Below, piece by piece: positions 8,747 through 16,781 of a stretch of 64,000 nt of DNA. Source of the DNA: Oleiagrimonas soli (GTDB lineage: Bacteria > Pseudomonadota > Gammaproteobacteria > Xanthomonadales > Rhodanobacteraceae). Within the stretch, counting starts at the first letter, position 1. Each line of letters begins with the position of its first letter. The notes beneath the pieces are model-generated. The model saw only the letters and a list, made by a program, of their open reading frames with translations, was not told where the DNA came from and did no database searches. Where the stretch lies: the NCBI RefSeq assembly GCF_000761445.1, contig NZ_KN196470.1, forward strand, positions 1,162,823 through 1,226,822, written 5' to 3'. A program made the translations under genes and the position numbers.

Positions 8747-10327
8747 ATGCGTATGAAGAAAGCTTCGTTGAGCTTGGCCATGGGCGCCGCGCTGGCGCTG
8801 ACCGCGGTGGTGCCGGCCTGGGCCGGATCCGCCCACTGGGCTGCGACGGCGACCCACGCCCATGTGCTGGCGGCGGGTGCGAAAGTGCACGGCGCGGCGG
8901 CGCTGGATACCCCGGTGCACGTGACGATCGCGCTGAAGGCCCGCAACCAGGCCGAGCTGCAGAAGCTGGCCGCCACGGCGCATGCGCCAATGAGCGCTCA
9001 GGATGTGATCAATGAGTTTGCCCCGACCACCGCGCAGGTGCAGTCGGTGGTGGATTACCTGAAGGGCCAGGGCTTCACCAACATCAGCGTGTCGGCTAAC
9101 CGCATGCTGGTGTCGGCCGACGGCGACGCTGCGCGTGCGCAGTCCGCCTTCCACACTTCGCTGGTTTCCGTGACCACCGCGCATGGCCGTCACGCGTTCG
9201 CCAACACGAGTGCCGCGCAGGTGCCGTCGTCCATCGCCGGTTCGGTGCTGTCGGTGATCGGTCTGCAGACCGCCGCGCGTCCGCACGTGATGTTCAAGGG
9301 TCGCCCGGGCAGTGGTGGTGGCAGCACCGGTACGGTGACCGGTCACAACCCGACTGCGTTCCCGACCATCTACAACGTCGGTAGCACGCCGGCGGCGACC
9401 TCGATCAACGTCGGCATCATTTCCGACGGCGACATGAGCGCCACCCTGCAGGACATCAACCAGTTCGTGACCACCAATGGCCTGGCCACGCCGAATGTGC
9501 AGATCGTGTATCCCGGCGCGCAGGGCACCGACACCAGCGGCACGGCCGAGTGGGATCTGGACAGCCAGGACATCCTGGCGATGTCGGGCGGCGTCAACAA
9601 GCTGATCTTCTACGCCGCCACCTCGCTCAGCAACAGCGACCTGACCGCGGCCTTCAACAAGGCGGTCAGCGACGATCAGGCGCAGGTGGTGAACGTGTCC
9701 CTGGGCGAATGCGAGACCTATGCCTACCAGGACGGTTCGATGGCCGCCGACGACCAGATTCTGGCGATGGGCGTGGCGCAGGGCCAGACATTCTCGATCT
9801 CCACCGGCGACAACGGCTCCAACGAATGCTCGGGCGGCGGTCCGAAGGGCACCACGCCGAGCTATCCGGCCAGCTCGCCGAACGTGATCGCGGTCAGCGG
9901 CACCACGCTGGGCACCACGTCCTCGGGCAACTGGGCCGACGAGACCCTGTGGGCCGACGCCGGCGGCAGCCCGAGCACGGTCGAGCCGAAGCCGAGCTGG
10001 CAGACGCAGGGCGACAGCATGCGTGACGTCGCCGACGTGGCCTTCGACGCCGATCCGAATTCCGGTTCGATCATCATCGTCAACGGCAGCAATGCGCAGT
10101 ATGGCGGCACCAGCCTGGCCGCTCCGCTGTTCGCGGCGACCTGGGCGCGCATGTTGGCTTCGCATCCGGGACTGGGCTTCGCCGGTCCGCATCTGTACAC
10201 GGTGTCGACCAGCGTCTATCACGACGTGACGTCGGGCAGCAACGGCGGCGAGACGGCTACGGCCGGCTGGGACTTCGCCAGCGGCTTCGGCAGCATCAAC
10301 GTCAGTGCGTTGAATTCGAGCCTGTAA
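8747..10327 (+). CDS. secreted S53 family (sedolisin/kumamolisin-like) serine-carboxyl peptidase, copy A
   Basis: Sedolisins are subtilisin-fold endopeptidases, usually active at low pH, made with a propeptide. The 526-residue product has a Sec signal peptide (1-26, AWA then Gly), a pro-kumamolisin domain (about 45-180), a Gly/Ser-rich linker (190-205) and the catalytic domain. The catalytic pair is Glu268 and Asp272 in GTAEWDLD, the oxyanion Asp is Asp355 in STGDNG, and the nucleophile is Ser456 in GGTSLAAP. The C-terminal GWDFASGFG stretch fits the family calcium site. GGAGGAG at 8734-8740 supports the ATG. A near-identical copy lies 448 bases downstream. Substrate is unknown; secreted nutrient scavenging is the likely role. 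Confidence 0.9.
   Translation: MRMKKASLSLAMGAALALTAVVPAWAGSAHWAATATHAHVLAAGAKVHGAAALDTPVHVTIALKARNQAELQKLAATAHAPMSAQDVINEFAPTTAQVQSVVDYLKGQGFTNISVSANRMLVSADGDAARAQSAFHTSLVSVTTAHGRHAFANTSAAQVPSSIAGSVLSVIGLQTAARPHVMFKGRPGSGGGSTGTVTGHNPTAFPTIYNVGSTPAATSINVGIISDGDMSATLQDINQFVTTNGLATPNVQIVYPGAQGTDTSGTAEWDLDSQDILAMSGGVNKLIFYAATSLSNSDLTAAFNKAVSDDQAQVVNVSLGECETYAYQDGSMAADDQILAMGVAQGQTFSISTGDNGSNECSGGGPKGTTPSYPASSPNVIAVSGTTLGTTSSGNWADETLWADAGGSPSTVEPKPSWQTQGDSMRDVADVAFDADPNSGSIIIVNGSNAQYGGTSLAAPLFAATWARMLASHPGLGFAGPHLYTVSTSVYHDVTSGSNGGETATAGWDFASGFGSINVSALNSSL
9021..10197 (+). repeat. long direct repeat with 11050-12262, copy A
   Basis: Three blocks are almost identical at DNA level to the second sedolisin gene: 9021-9270 with 11050-11299, 9497-9719 with 11544-11766, and 9956-10197 with 12021-12262. 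Even synonymous sites are nearly unchanged within the blocks, while the segments between them differ in length and sequence. This is the pattern left by a tandem duplication followed by local gene conversion. Confidence 0.85.
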
Positions 10328-10350
10328 TCGGTCGAAACAGCGGAAAGTCG

Positions 10351-10383
10351 AAGGGCGCGCGTCGCGAGACACGCGCCCTTTTT
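10351..10383 (+). terminator. rho-independent terminator after sedolisin copy A
   Basis: AAGGGCGCG at 10351-10359 pairs with CGCGCCCTT at 10372-10380, followed by a run of five T (10379-10383). It lies 24 bases behind the stop, so the two sedolisin genes are probably separate transcription units. Confidence 0.85.
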
Positions 10384-10574
10384 CGTGTCCAGCATGCGGT
10401 GAGAGGACCTCGTGCTGGAGGCCATGATGTTTGTTGTCGATCCGGCAGTGGGACATGCCGCCGAGCATCGCGCTTGCACGCATGAGGCCCTTGCCGTGCG
10501 AGGTGCGCGATAGGCCGGGCCATGCCGTTCGTCATCGTGCGTTCGCGCGGCGAGATTCGCCATGAGCGATGTTT

Positions 10575-10632
10575 TTTGCCGAAATCGTGTCCGTACTCAC
10601 CGTGAAGATTGCTAGGTTCGGAGGTGTTCCGG
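10575..10632 (+). promoter_or_regulatory. leader element shared by both sedolisin genes, copy B
   Basis: This is the counterpart of 8534-8600, about 201 bases before the second sedolisin start. It keeps TTTGCCGAAA, CGTG, CCGT, CTC, TGCTAG-TTCGG and GAGGT..TCCGG in the same order. The remaining sequence in the 10384-10775 gap shows no other structure I can support. Confidence 0.5.
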
Positions 10633-10775
10633 CAGGTCGATCTTCGCCTTCGATGGCGATGCGTCGGCAATGGATGCCACCACGGGAACCCGGGACAGCG
10701 TGCTGGCGTGATGTCCGTCCGGAAAGGGGGGCGTCCCTCAGCGTGTCGCGATCCAATTTTCTGGAGGGATGTCTC

Positions 10776-12392
10776 ATGAACAGAAAGAGTCTTTCGTTGC
10801 ATGTCGCTGTCACCGCGGCGCTGGCGCTGACGACGGCCGTGCCGGCCTGGGCCGGATCCGCCCATTGGGCCGCCACGGCCACCGGTGCCCACGCGTTGGC
10901 GTCGGACATGGAAGTGCATGGCGCGGCGGCGCTGGATACGCCCGTGCACGTGACGATTGCGCTGAAAGCGCGCAACCAGGCCGAGTTGCAGAAGCTGGCC
11001 GCCACGGCGCATGCGCCGATGAGCGCGCAGGAGGTGATCGACGAGTTCGCCCCGACCACCGCGCAGGTGCAGTCGGTGGTGGATTACCTGAAGGGCCAGG
11101 GCTTCACCAACATCAGCGTGTCGGCTAACCGCATGCTGGTGTCGGCCGACGGCGACGCCGCGCGTGCGCAGTCCGCCTTCCATACTTCGCTGGTTTCCGT
11201 GACCACCGCGCATGGTCGTCACGCGTTCGCCAACACGAGTGCCGCGCAGGTGCCGTCGTCCATCGCCGGTTCGGTGCTGTCGGTCATCGGTCTGCAGACG
11301 GTGGCGCGGCCGCACGTCATGCTGCAAGGTCAGGCGGGCACGCAGGGCCTGTTTGGCGGCGGAAGCCATCCGTCCGGCACCGTGACCGGTCATGACCCTA
11401 GCGAATTCCCGACCATCTACGATGTAGGCAGCACGCCCGCGGCTACCTCGGTCAACGTCGGCATCATCTCCGATGGCGACATGAGCGCCACGCTGCAGGA
11501 TCTGAACCAGTTCGTCGCCAGCCACGGTCTGGCGACGCCGAACGTGCAGATCGTGTATCCCGGCGCGCAGGGCACCGACACCAGCGGCACGGCCGAGTGG
11601 GATCTGGACAGCCAGGACATCCTGGCGATGTCGGGCGGCGTCAACAAGCTGATCTTCTACGCCGCTACCTCGCTCAGCAACAGCGACCTGACCGCGGCCT
11701 TCAACAAGGCGGTCAGCGACGATCAGGCGCAGGTGGTGAACGTGTCCCTGGGCGAGTGCGAGACCTCGGCCTATCAGGACGGCTCGATGGCCGCCGACGA
11801 TCAGATTCTGGCGATGGGCGTGGCGCAGGGCCAGACATTCTCGATCTCCACCGGCGACAGCGGCGCCAACGAGTGTGCGAGCCTGCCGCTCGGGCTGGGC
11901 AGCCTGCCGTTCGGCAGCACGCCGAGCTATCCGGCCAGTTCGCCCTACGTGATCGCCGTCAGCGGCACCACGGTGGGCACCTCCTCGTCGAATGGCTGGG
12001 TCGATGCGACGCTGTGGTCGGACGCCGGCGGCAGCCCGAGCACGGTCGAGCCGAAGCCGAGTTGGCAGACGCAGGGCGACAGCATGCGTGACGTGGCCGA
12101 CGTGGCCTTCGATGCCGATCCGAATTCCGGTTCGATCATCATCGTCAACGGCAGCAATGCGCAGTATGGCGGCACCAGCCTGGCCGCTCCGCTGTTCGCG
12201 GCGACCTGGGCGCGCATGCTGGCTTCGCATCCGGGGCTGGGCTTCGCCGGTCCGCACCTGTATTCCGTATCGACGAGCGTCTATCACGACATCGTCAACG
12301 GCAGCAACGGCGCGGAGTCGGCATCGACGGGCTGGGATTACGCCAGTGGTTTCGGCAGCATCGACGTGAGCGCGCTGAACGCTCAACTGTAA
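10776..12392 (+). CDS. secreted S53 family (sedolisin/kumamolisin-like) serine-carboxyl peptidase, copy B
   Basis: The 538-residue paralogue has the same layout as copy A: signal peptide (1-27, AWA then Gly), propeptide domain, linker and catalytic domain. Catalytic residues are intact: Glu274 and Asp278, Asp361 in STGDSG, and Ser468 in GGTSLAAP. It differs from copy A mainly in the first 50 residues, at the propeptide/catalytic junction (a longer Gly-rich linker with SHPSG) and in the loop after Asp361, which carries a Leu/Gly-rich insertion in place of a Gly/Lys-rich one. GGAGGG at 10763-10768 fixes the ATG at 10776, although the frame is open further upstream. It is convergent with darP. 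Confidence 0.9.
   Translation: MNRKSLSLHVAVTAALALTTAVPAWAGSAHWAATATGAHALASDMEVHGAAALDTPVHVTIALKARNQAELQKLAATAHAPMSAQEVIDEFAPTTAQVQSVVDYLKGQGFTNISVSANRMLVSADGDAARAQSAFHTSLVSVTTAHGRHAFANTSAAQVPSSIAGSVLSVIGLQTVARPHVMLQGQAGTQGLFGGGSHPSGTVTGHDPSEFPTIYDVGSTPAATSVNVGIISDGDMSATLQDLNQFVASHGLATPNVQIVYPGAQGTDTSGTAEWDLDSQDILAMSGGVNKLIFYAATSLSNSDLTAAFNKAVSDDQAQVVNVSLGECETSAYQDGSMAADDQILAMGVAQGQTFSISTGDSGANECASLPLGLGSLPFGSTPSYPASSPYVIAVSGTTVGTSSSNGWVDATLWSDAGGSPSTVEPKPSWQTQGDSMRDVADVAFDADPNSGSIIIVNGSNAQYGGTSLAAPLFAATWARMLASHPGLGFAGPHLYSVSTSVYHDIVNGSNGAESASTGWDYASGFGSIDVSALNAQL
11050..12262 (+). repeat. long direct repeat with 9021-10197, copy B
   Basis: This is the second copy of the near-identical blocks described at 9021-10197. 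An 18-base insertion between the first and second block, and another between the second and third, account for the length difference between the two genes. Confidence 0.85.
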
Positions 12393-12409
12393 CCGCATGA
12401 CGTCGCTGG

Positions 12410-12445
12410 GGCGCGGGTGGAGCGTTGCGGAAACGCCCCCGCGCC
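12410..12445. terminator. hairpin between convergent sedolisin B and darP
   Basis: GGCGCGGG at 12410-12417 pairs with CCCGCGCC at 12438-12445, and inside it GCGTT pairs with AACGC. No T-run follows on either strand. It may end transcription from both sides or protect the 3' ends. Confidence 0.5.
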
Positions 12446-12502
12446 TCGGCTTGGTCGTGTGCAGTGCATGCCGTCGCGTGCGTGCGCGGCGCCGTGGTGT
12501 TG

Positions 12503-13033
12503 TCAGGCGTCGCCGAGCAGTTCCTTCAGGGTGCGGAACAGGTCGCGGAAGGCGCGCGGCGGCTTGTTCGCCTCGCGTTCGCTGCGTGCGCGGCGGATCA
12601 GCGAGCGCAGATGCTGGCGATCGACCTGCGGGTGTTCCGCGATCAGAGCCGACAGCGCCTCGTCGTCCTCGATCAGGCGCTCGCGCAGCGTTTCCAGACG
12701 TTGCAGGGCGGCATGTTCCTGACGGCTGCGCTCGCGGTTCTCGCCCAGCGCCGCCAGCGCGGGCACGAAGGCGTCCTCGTCGTGACGACGCATCAGCTTG
12801 GCCAGGTACGCCATCTGCCGCTTGCGTGCGCCGTACGCGCGGATGCTGCGCACGTTGGCGATTTCCGCACGCACATCGTCGGGCAATTCGATCTGCGCGA
12901 GGCGATTGGGTGTCAGGCCGACCAGTTGTTCGGCCAGCGTCAGCACGGCCAGGGCGTCGCGACGACGCTGGCTGCGGCTGGGGCCGAATTCCTGTGGATC
13001 GAGAGAATCGTGTTCGCCGGTAGTCACGGGCAT
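12503..13033 (-). CDS. darP: DarP (YjgA/DUF615), 50S ribosome assembly protein
   Basis: DarP is a small basic, helical protein that associates with late 50S precursors and helps the peptidyl-transferase centre mature. The 176-residue product (E. coli 183) has the family features: a charged N-terminus, a central helix region with RSIRAYGARKRQMAYL, LRERLI, the HPQVDRQHLRSLIRRA segment and the EANKPPRAFRDLF motif near the C-terminus. The start is ATG at 13033; an in-frame ATG eight codons upstream cannot be excluded. It is divergent from pmbA, as in E. coli where yjgA and pmbA are neighbours. Confidence 0.92.
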   Translation of the reverse strand: MPVTTGEHDSLDPQEFGPSRSQRRRDALAVLTLAEQLVGLTPNRLAQIELPDDVRAEIANVRSIRAYGARKRQMAYLAKLMRRHDEDAFVPALAALGENRERSRQEHAALQRLETLRERLIEDDEALSALIAEHPQVDRQHLRSLIRRARSEREANKPPRAFRDLFRTLKELLGDA

Positions 13034-13129
13034 GTTTCGACAAGAGCGGAGCGCCATTGTCCCGCATTGCGCGCCGTGGCGCACGGCGCTTCGTGAGACA
13101 ATGCCCGATCTGCCATCCAAGGAGCGCCC

Positions 13130-14476
13130 ATGAACGCTGTCGTGCCGCACACCCATGCCGCCGAACTGGACCGTTTGTCGCAATTGGCCGAGGACGTCGT
13201 CGCGCGCGCCCGCGCGGCCGGCGCGAGTCAGGCCGAGGTCTCGGCCAGCGTGGATGCCGGCCTGAGCGTGAACGTGCGCATGGGCGAAGTCGAAACCGTC
13301 GAGCGCACCCAGGATCGGGGCTTCGGCCTGACCGTGTACTTCGGTCGGCGCAAGGGATCGGCCAGCACGGCGGATCTGCGGTCGGAGTCGATCCAGGCCA
13401 CCATCGAGCAGGCTTGCGCGATCGCGCGCTACACCGAAGAGGATGCCTGTGCCGGCCTGGCCGACGCGGAGCGCATGGCGACCGATTTTCCGGACCTGGA
13501 TCTGTGGCATCCGTGGGCAGCCAGCGTCGACGAACTGACCGAGCTGGCGCAGCGCATCGAAGATGCCGGACGCGCGATGCAGGGCATCACCAACTCCGAG
13601 GGCGCCGCGGTCAATACCGGTTCCAGTCTCGGGGTCTACGCCAATTCGCATGGTTTCCTCGGGCGCGAGTCGGCCACGCGGCACACCATGTCCTGCTCGC
13701 TGATCGCGGGTACCGGCGGCCAGATGCAACGCGACTACTGGTACGACACGGCGCGCAGCACCGAACAGTGGATGGACGTCGAGGACGTGGGGCGCGAGGC
13801 GGCCCGACGCACGCTGGCACGCTGCGGCGCGCGCACGCTGTCGACGCGGCAGTGCCCGGTGCTGTATGCGCCGAGCGTGGCGCGCGGCCTGATCGGTCAC
13901 CTGGTCGGCGCGGTCAGCGGCGGCCTGCTGTACCGACGCGCCAGTTTCCTGCAGGACCACATCGGCAAGCGCATCCTGCCCGAGTGGTTCTCGATCGACG
14001 AACGTCCGCGCCTGCTGCGTGGACAGGCGTCGTCGAACTTCGACTCCGAGGGCGTCGCCCCTTCGGAGGCGGCGCTGATTCGCGAAGGCGTGCTGCAGCG
14101 CTACGTGCTGGGCAGCTATTCGGCGCGCAAGCTCGGCCTGGTCAGCACCGGCAGCGCGGACGGTCCGACCAATCTGGTGGTTGGCCACCGCGGGGAGGAT
14201 TTCCAGGCCATGCTCCAGCGCCTCGGCACCGGTCTGCTGCTGACCGAGGTCATGGGGCAGGGCGTGTCCCTGATCACCGGCGACTATTCCCGCGGCGCAT
14301 CCGGTTTCTGGGTCGAGAATGGCGAGATCGCGTACCCGGTCGAGGAGATCACGGTGGCGGCGAATCTGCGCGACATGTTCGCGGGCATCCGCGCGGTCGG
14401 CGCGGACGTGGATACCCGCGCATCGACCCTGACGGGATCGATCCTGGTGGACCGGATGACCGTCGCTGGCGAATGA
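13130..14476 (+). CDS. pmbA: PmbA (TldE), partner subunit of the TldD protease
   Basis: PmbA forms the heterodimeric peptide-degrading protease with TldD and is the subunit without the metal site. The 448-residue protein (E. coli 450) shows the family hallmarks: an N-terminal helical hairpin domain, the GFGLTVYFGRRKGSAST strand region, and the C-terminal ENGEIAYPVEEITVA segment. No HExxxH is present, as expected for this subunit. AAGGAG just before ATG 13130 gives a good start. The 96-base gap to darP contains GACAAT on each strand (13097-13102 forward, 13056-13061 reverse), possible divergent -10 boxes. Confidence 0.94.
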   Translation: MNAVVPHTHAAELDRLSQLAEDVVARARAAGASQAEVSASVDAGLSVNVRMGEVETVERTQDRGFGLTVYFGRRKGSASTADLRSESIQATIEQACAIARYTEEDACAGLADAERMATDFPDLDLWHPWAASVDELTELAQRIEDAGRAMQGITNSEGAAVNTGSSLGVYANSHGFLGRESATRHTMSCSLIAGTGGQMQRDYWYDTARSTEQWMDVEDVGREAARRTLARCGARTLSTRQCPVLYAPSVARGLIGHLVGAVSGGLLYRRASFLQDHIGKRILPEWFSIDERPRLLRGQASSNFDSEGVAPSEAALIREGVLQRYVLGSYSARKLGLVSTGSADGPTNLVVGHRGEDFQAMLQRLGTGLLLTEVMGQGVSLITGDYSRGASGFWVENGEIAYPVEEITVAANLRDMFAGIRAVGADVDTRASTLTGSILVDRMTVAGE

Positions 14477-14562
14477 CCGGAGACGTGACTTCCCACTCTT
14501 GACACCTGCTCGGGCGCTGGCCGAGAGTGAGTGCGTACCTACGAGGAGGAGAGGACGCACCC

Positions 14563-14991
14563 ATGAACACCCCATCCGATCAGATGCCCCCGACCCCGCC
14601 GCCGGCACCGCCCCCGTCGGCGCCGCCTGCCGCCGAACCCGCCGCATCGGGCATGACCCCCGAACAGCGTCAGTGGGGCATGTTCGCGCACCTGGCGGCG
14701 TTCGCCGGACTGATCATTCCCTTCGGCAACATCATCGGTCCGCTGGTGGTCTGGTTAATCAAGAAGGACACGATGCCGTTCGTTGACGACCAGGGCAAGG
14801 AGGCGCTGAATTTCCAGATCACCGTGACGCTGGCCATGCTGGTCAGTTTCCTGCTGATGCTGGTGTTGATCGGTTTTCTGCTGGTCTGGATCGTTCCGCT
14901 GGTGGCGCTGGTCTTCGTGATCCTGGCCACGGTCAAGGCCAACGAAGGCGTGTATTACCGCTATCCGTTGACGTTGCGACTGATCAAGTAG
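14563..14991 (+). CDS. DUF4870 (Tic20-like) membrane protein
   Basis: The 142-residue protein has a Pro/Ala-rich cytoplasmic head (about 1-38), then EQRQWGMFAHLAAF, the usual opening of the DUF4870 domain, and three to four hydrophobic helices with the conserved DQGKEALNFQ between helix one and two. Function of the family is unknown; it resembles the Tic20 fold. GAGGAGGAGAGG at 14542-14553 lies at good distance from ATG 14563, so I prefer it over an in-frame ATG 12 codons upstream. It is convergent with ispA, with a large hairpin between them. Confidence 0.85.
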   Translation: MNTPSDQMPPTPPPAPPPSAPPAAEPAASGMTPEQRQWGMFAHLAAFAGLIIPFGNIIGPLVVWLIKKDTMPFVDDQGKEALNFQITVTLAMLVSFLLMLVLIGFLLVWIVPLVALVFVILATVKANEGVYYRYPLTLRLIK

Positions 14992-15000
14992 ACAACAGGC

Positions 15001-15041
15001 GCCGCCGGACGCGGAACGCTTCAGTTTCCGCGTTCGGCGGC
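15001..15041. terminator. 16-bp hairpin shared by convergent DUF4870 gene and ispA
   Basis: The arm 15001-15016 pairs with 15026-15041 over 16 positions with a single G-T mismatch, around a nine-base loop. The right arm lies inside the last codons and stop of ispA, so the ispA C-terminal residues are encoded by a terminator arm. There is no T-run on either side. Confidence 0.6.
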
Positions 15042-15923
15042 GTACCGCGCTAGCGTCGCCAGCAGGGACGCCGGCGCGCCGAGAAAGGCGACCGCTTCCC
15101 GGGCTTCCTCGGTCAGTTCGCGCAGACGCTGGCGCGAAGCCTGCATGCCGAGCAGGGACGGGAACGTGGACTTGTCCTGGGCCGCGTCCTTGCCGGCGGT
15201 CTTGCCCAGCGCTTCGGTGTCGGCCTCGACGTCGAGAATGTCGTCGCGCACCTGGAACGCCAGCCCCACGGCGTGGGCGTAGCGATCGAGCGCGTCTAGC
15301 GTCCGTGTATCCGTGCAGCCGCCTGCGAGCGCGCCCAGGCGCACCGAGGCGCGGATCAGCGCGCCGGTCTTCAAGGCATGCATGCGTTCCAGCGCCGGCA
15401 CGTCCAGGCGCTTGCCGGTGGCGTTGAGGTCGACGGCCTGACCGCCCGCCATGCCCTGCGCGCCGCAGGCCGTGCCCAGCACGCGCAACATGGTCACGCG
15501 GGTGGCGTCGCTGACGGTGGGTTGCCGGTCGCGGGCAAGCAGCTCGAAGGCCAGCGCCTGCAGCGCGTCGCCGGCGAGAATGGCCATGGCTTCGCCGTAG
15601 GCCACGTGACAGGTGGGACGGCCGCGGCGCAGGTCGTCGTCGTCCATCGCCGGCAGGTCGTCGTGCACCAGCGAATAGGCATGGATCAGTTCGACGGCGC
15701 AGGCCGGCGCGTCTAGCGCCGGACCGTCGTCGCCGACGGCGCGGCCGGCGGCGTAGGTCAGCAACGGACGCAGGCGCTTGCCGCCGCCGAGCACGGCATA
15801 GCGCATCGCGTCCTGCAGGACGTCGTCCGTCTCGATGGCGGGGAACAGTTGCTCGAGCGCGTGGTTGGCGCGTGCCGTGAGCGTCTGCAACGTGTCCGCG
15901 TGCTCAGGGGGCTTCGGGTTCAA
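15021..15923 (-). CDS. ispA: Polyprenyl synthase, (2E,6E)-farnesyl diphosphate synthase
   Basis: IspA condenses IPP with DMAPP and then GPP to give farnesyl diphosphate, the precursor used by UppS (39337-40080) and for quinone side chains. The 300-residue protein (E. coli 299) has [10 protein letters not shown] near residue 50, the first Asp-rich motif [10 protein letters not shown] (88-97, the bacterial DDx4D form) and the second Asp-rich motif QVRDDILD. It overlaps xseB by 20 bases, the common xseB-ispA arrangement. No dxs gene follows, unlike E. coli. The call as farnesyl rather than geranylgeranyl synthase rests on operon context and motif type. Confidence 0.93.
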   Translation of the reverse strand: MNPKPPEHADTLQTLTARANHALEQLFPAIETDDVLQDAMRYAVLGGGKRLRPLLTYAAGRAVGDDGPALDAPACAVELIHAYSLVHDDLPAMDDDDLRRGRPTCHVAYGEAMAILAGDALQALAFELLARDRQPTVSDATRVTMLRVLGTACGAQGMAGGQAVDLNATGKRLDVPALERMHALKTGALIRASVRLGALAGGCTDTRTLDALDRYAHAVGLAFQVRDDILDVEADTEALGKTAGKDAAQDKSTFPSLLGMQASRQRLRELTEEAREAVAFLGAPASLLATLARYAAERGN

Positions 15924-16170
15924 GAGCTTCGGCGCTGTCGGGATCTTCGGGGTCGAGCAGTTTGCTGACGCGCAGTCGAGCCTGCTTCAGCGCGCTCTCG
16001 CAATCGCGGTACAGCGCCACGCCGCGCTCGAACGACTGCAGGGATTCGTCCAGCGAGAGTTCGCCGTCCTCCATGCGGCCGACCAGTTGCTCGAGTTCGT
16101 TGAGCGAGTGCTCGAAACGCTCGATCTGATCGGTTTCGGCGGAAGGAGTGCTTGCGGAGGGCTTTGCCAT
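15904..16170 (-). CDS. xseB: Exodeoxyribonuclease VII small subunit
   Basis: XseB is the small helical subunit that packs several-fold onto XseA in exonuclease VII, a single-strand DNA exonuclease. The 88-residue protein (E. coli 80) has the family core of two helices with FEHSLNELEQLVGRMEDGEL and SLDESLQSFERG and a Glu/Pro-rich tail. The tail region overlaps the first codons of ispA by 20 bases, suggesting translational coupling. xseA is not in the window. Confidence 0.93.
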   Translation of the reverse strand: MAKPSASTPSAETDQIERFEHSLNELEQLVGRMEDGELSLDESLQSFERGVALYRDCESALKQARLRVSKLLDPEDPDSAEALEPEAP

Positions 16171-16209
16171 GGGCGCAAACGCTAGCGCAGCTCCGCCCCC
16201 GAATCAATT

Positions 16210-16239
16210 GCGCCGGGCCCGCGGCTGCGGACCCGGCGC
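16210..16239 (-). terminator. strong GC hairpin after the 16262-16693 gene
   Basis: GCGCCGGG at 16210-16217 pairs with CCCGGCGC at 16232-16239, with an inner CCGC/GCGG stem around a four-base loop and one C/A mismatch. Reading on the minus strand it lies 22 bases after the stop; the following bases AATTGATT give only a weak T tract. It separates that gene from xseB. Confidence 0.55.
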
Positions 16240-16261
16240 GGTCGGACACGTCAGTGGACGA

Positions 16262-16693
16262 TCAGTGCCGGTCGTGTCCGCGGCGGTCGTCGCGGTCGTA
16301 GTCGTCACGGTCGTAGCGATGGTGACGCTCGCGATCACGATCGCGGTCGTGCCAGCGGACCCGGTGACCGCCGTAGCGATCGACCACGTAGGTGTGGCGT
16401 TCGTACGGGCGCGTGGCGTCGAGGTCGATGTTCACGCCGCCGACGCGGACGTAGGCGCGCAGCGCCGAGGGCAGCGCGACCCCAGCCTGCCAGCCGTCGC
16501 CGGACAGCCAGAACCACATGCGTCGCTCCGGTGCGTAGTAGATCTCGCCATTCGGGTAGTACACGTAATGATGCTTGGCTCGATAGCCGTGCGCCGGCGC
16601 CCACGGCGGCGGGTCGGCCATGGCCACGCTGGCCGTGCCGGCAAACAGAAGCGGAAGGGCGATCAGGGTCAGCATGCGCGAAGCGGTTTTCAT
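16262..16693 (-). CDS. secreted small protein with Asp/Arg/His-rich tail, unknown function
   Basis: The 143-residue product has a signal peptide (1-26, ending SVAMA) and a mature part with a compact Tyr/Trp-rich region (HHYVYYPNGEIYYAPERRMWF, seen around residues 38-58), a central domain around VRVGGVNIDLDATRPYERH, and a tail of about 35 residues made almost only of Asp, Arg, His and Tyr. The tail could bind metal or polyanions, which is inference. GGAG 9 bases before ATG 16693 supports this start over a longer frame. Small exported proteins with this YYPNGEIYY core are common in Xanthomonadales, but I know no function. Confidence 0.75.
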   Translation of the reverse strand: MKTASRMLTLIALPLLFAGTASVAMADPPPWAPAHGYRAKHHYVYYPNGEIYYAPERRMWFWLSGDGWQAGVALPSALRAYVRVGGVNIDLDATRPYERHTYVVDRYGGHRVRWHDRDRDRERHHRYDRDDYDRDDRRGHDRH

Positions 16694-16781
16694 GAGCGTT
16701 CTCCGGTGGGAGTCCGGGGGCCATGAAAGGCGAGTCACCTCGTACGCAGCCTGAATGGCGGGTTGGAACGCCAAGCGCCGT

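Noticed and set aside
14499-14504. TTGACA as a -35 box for the DUF4870 gene
   Set aside because: No -10-like sequence lies 16-19 bases downstream.
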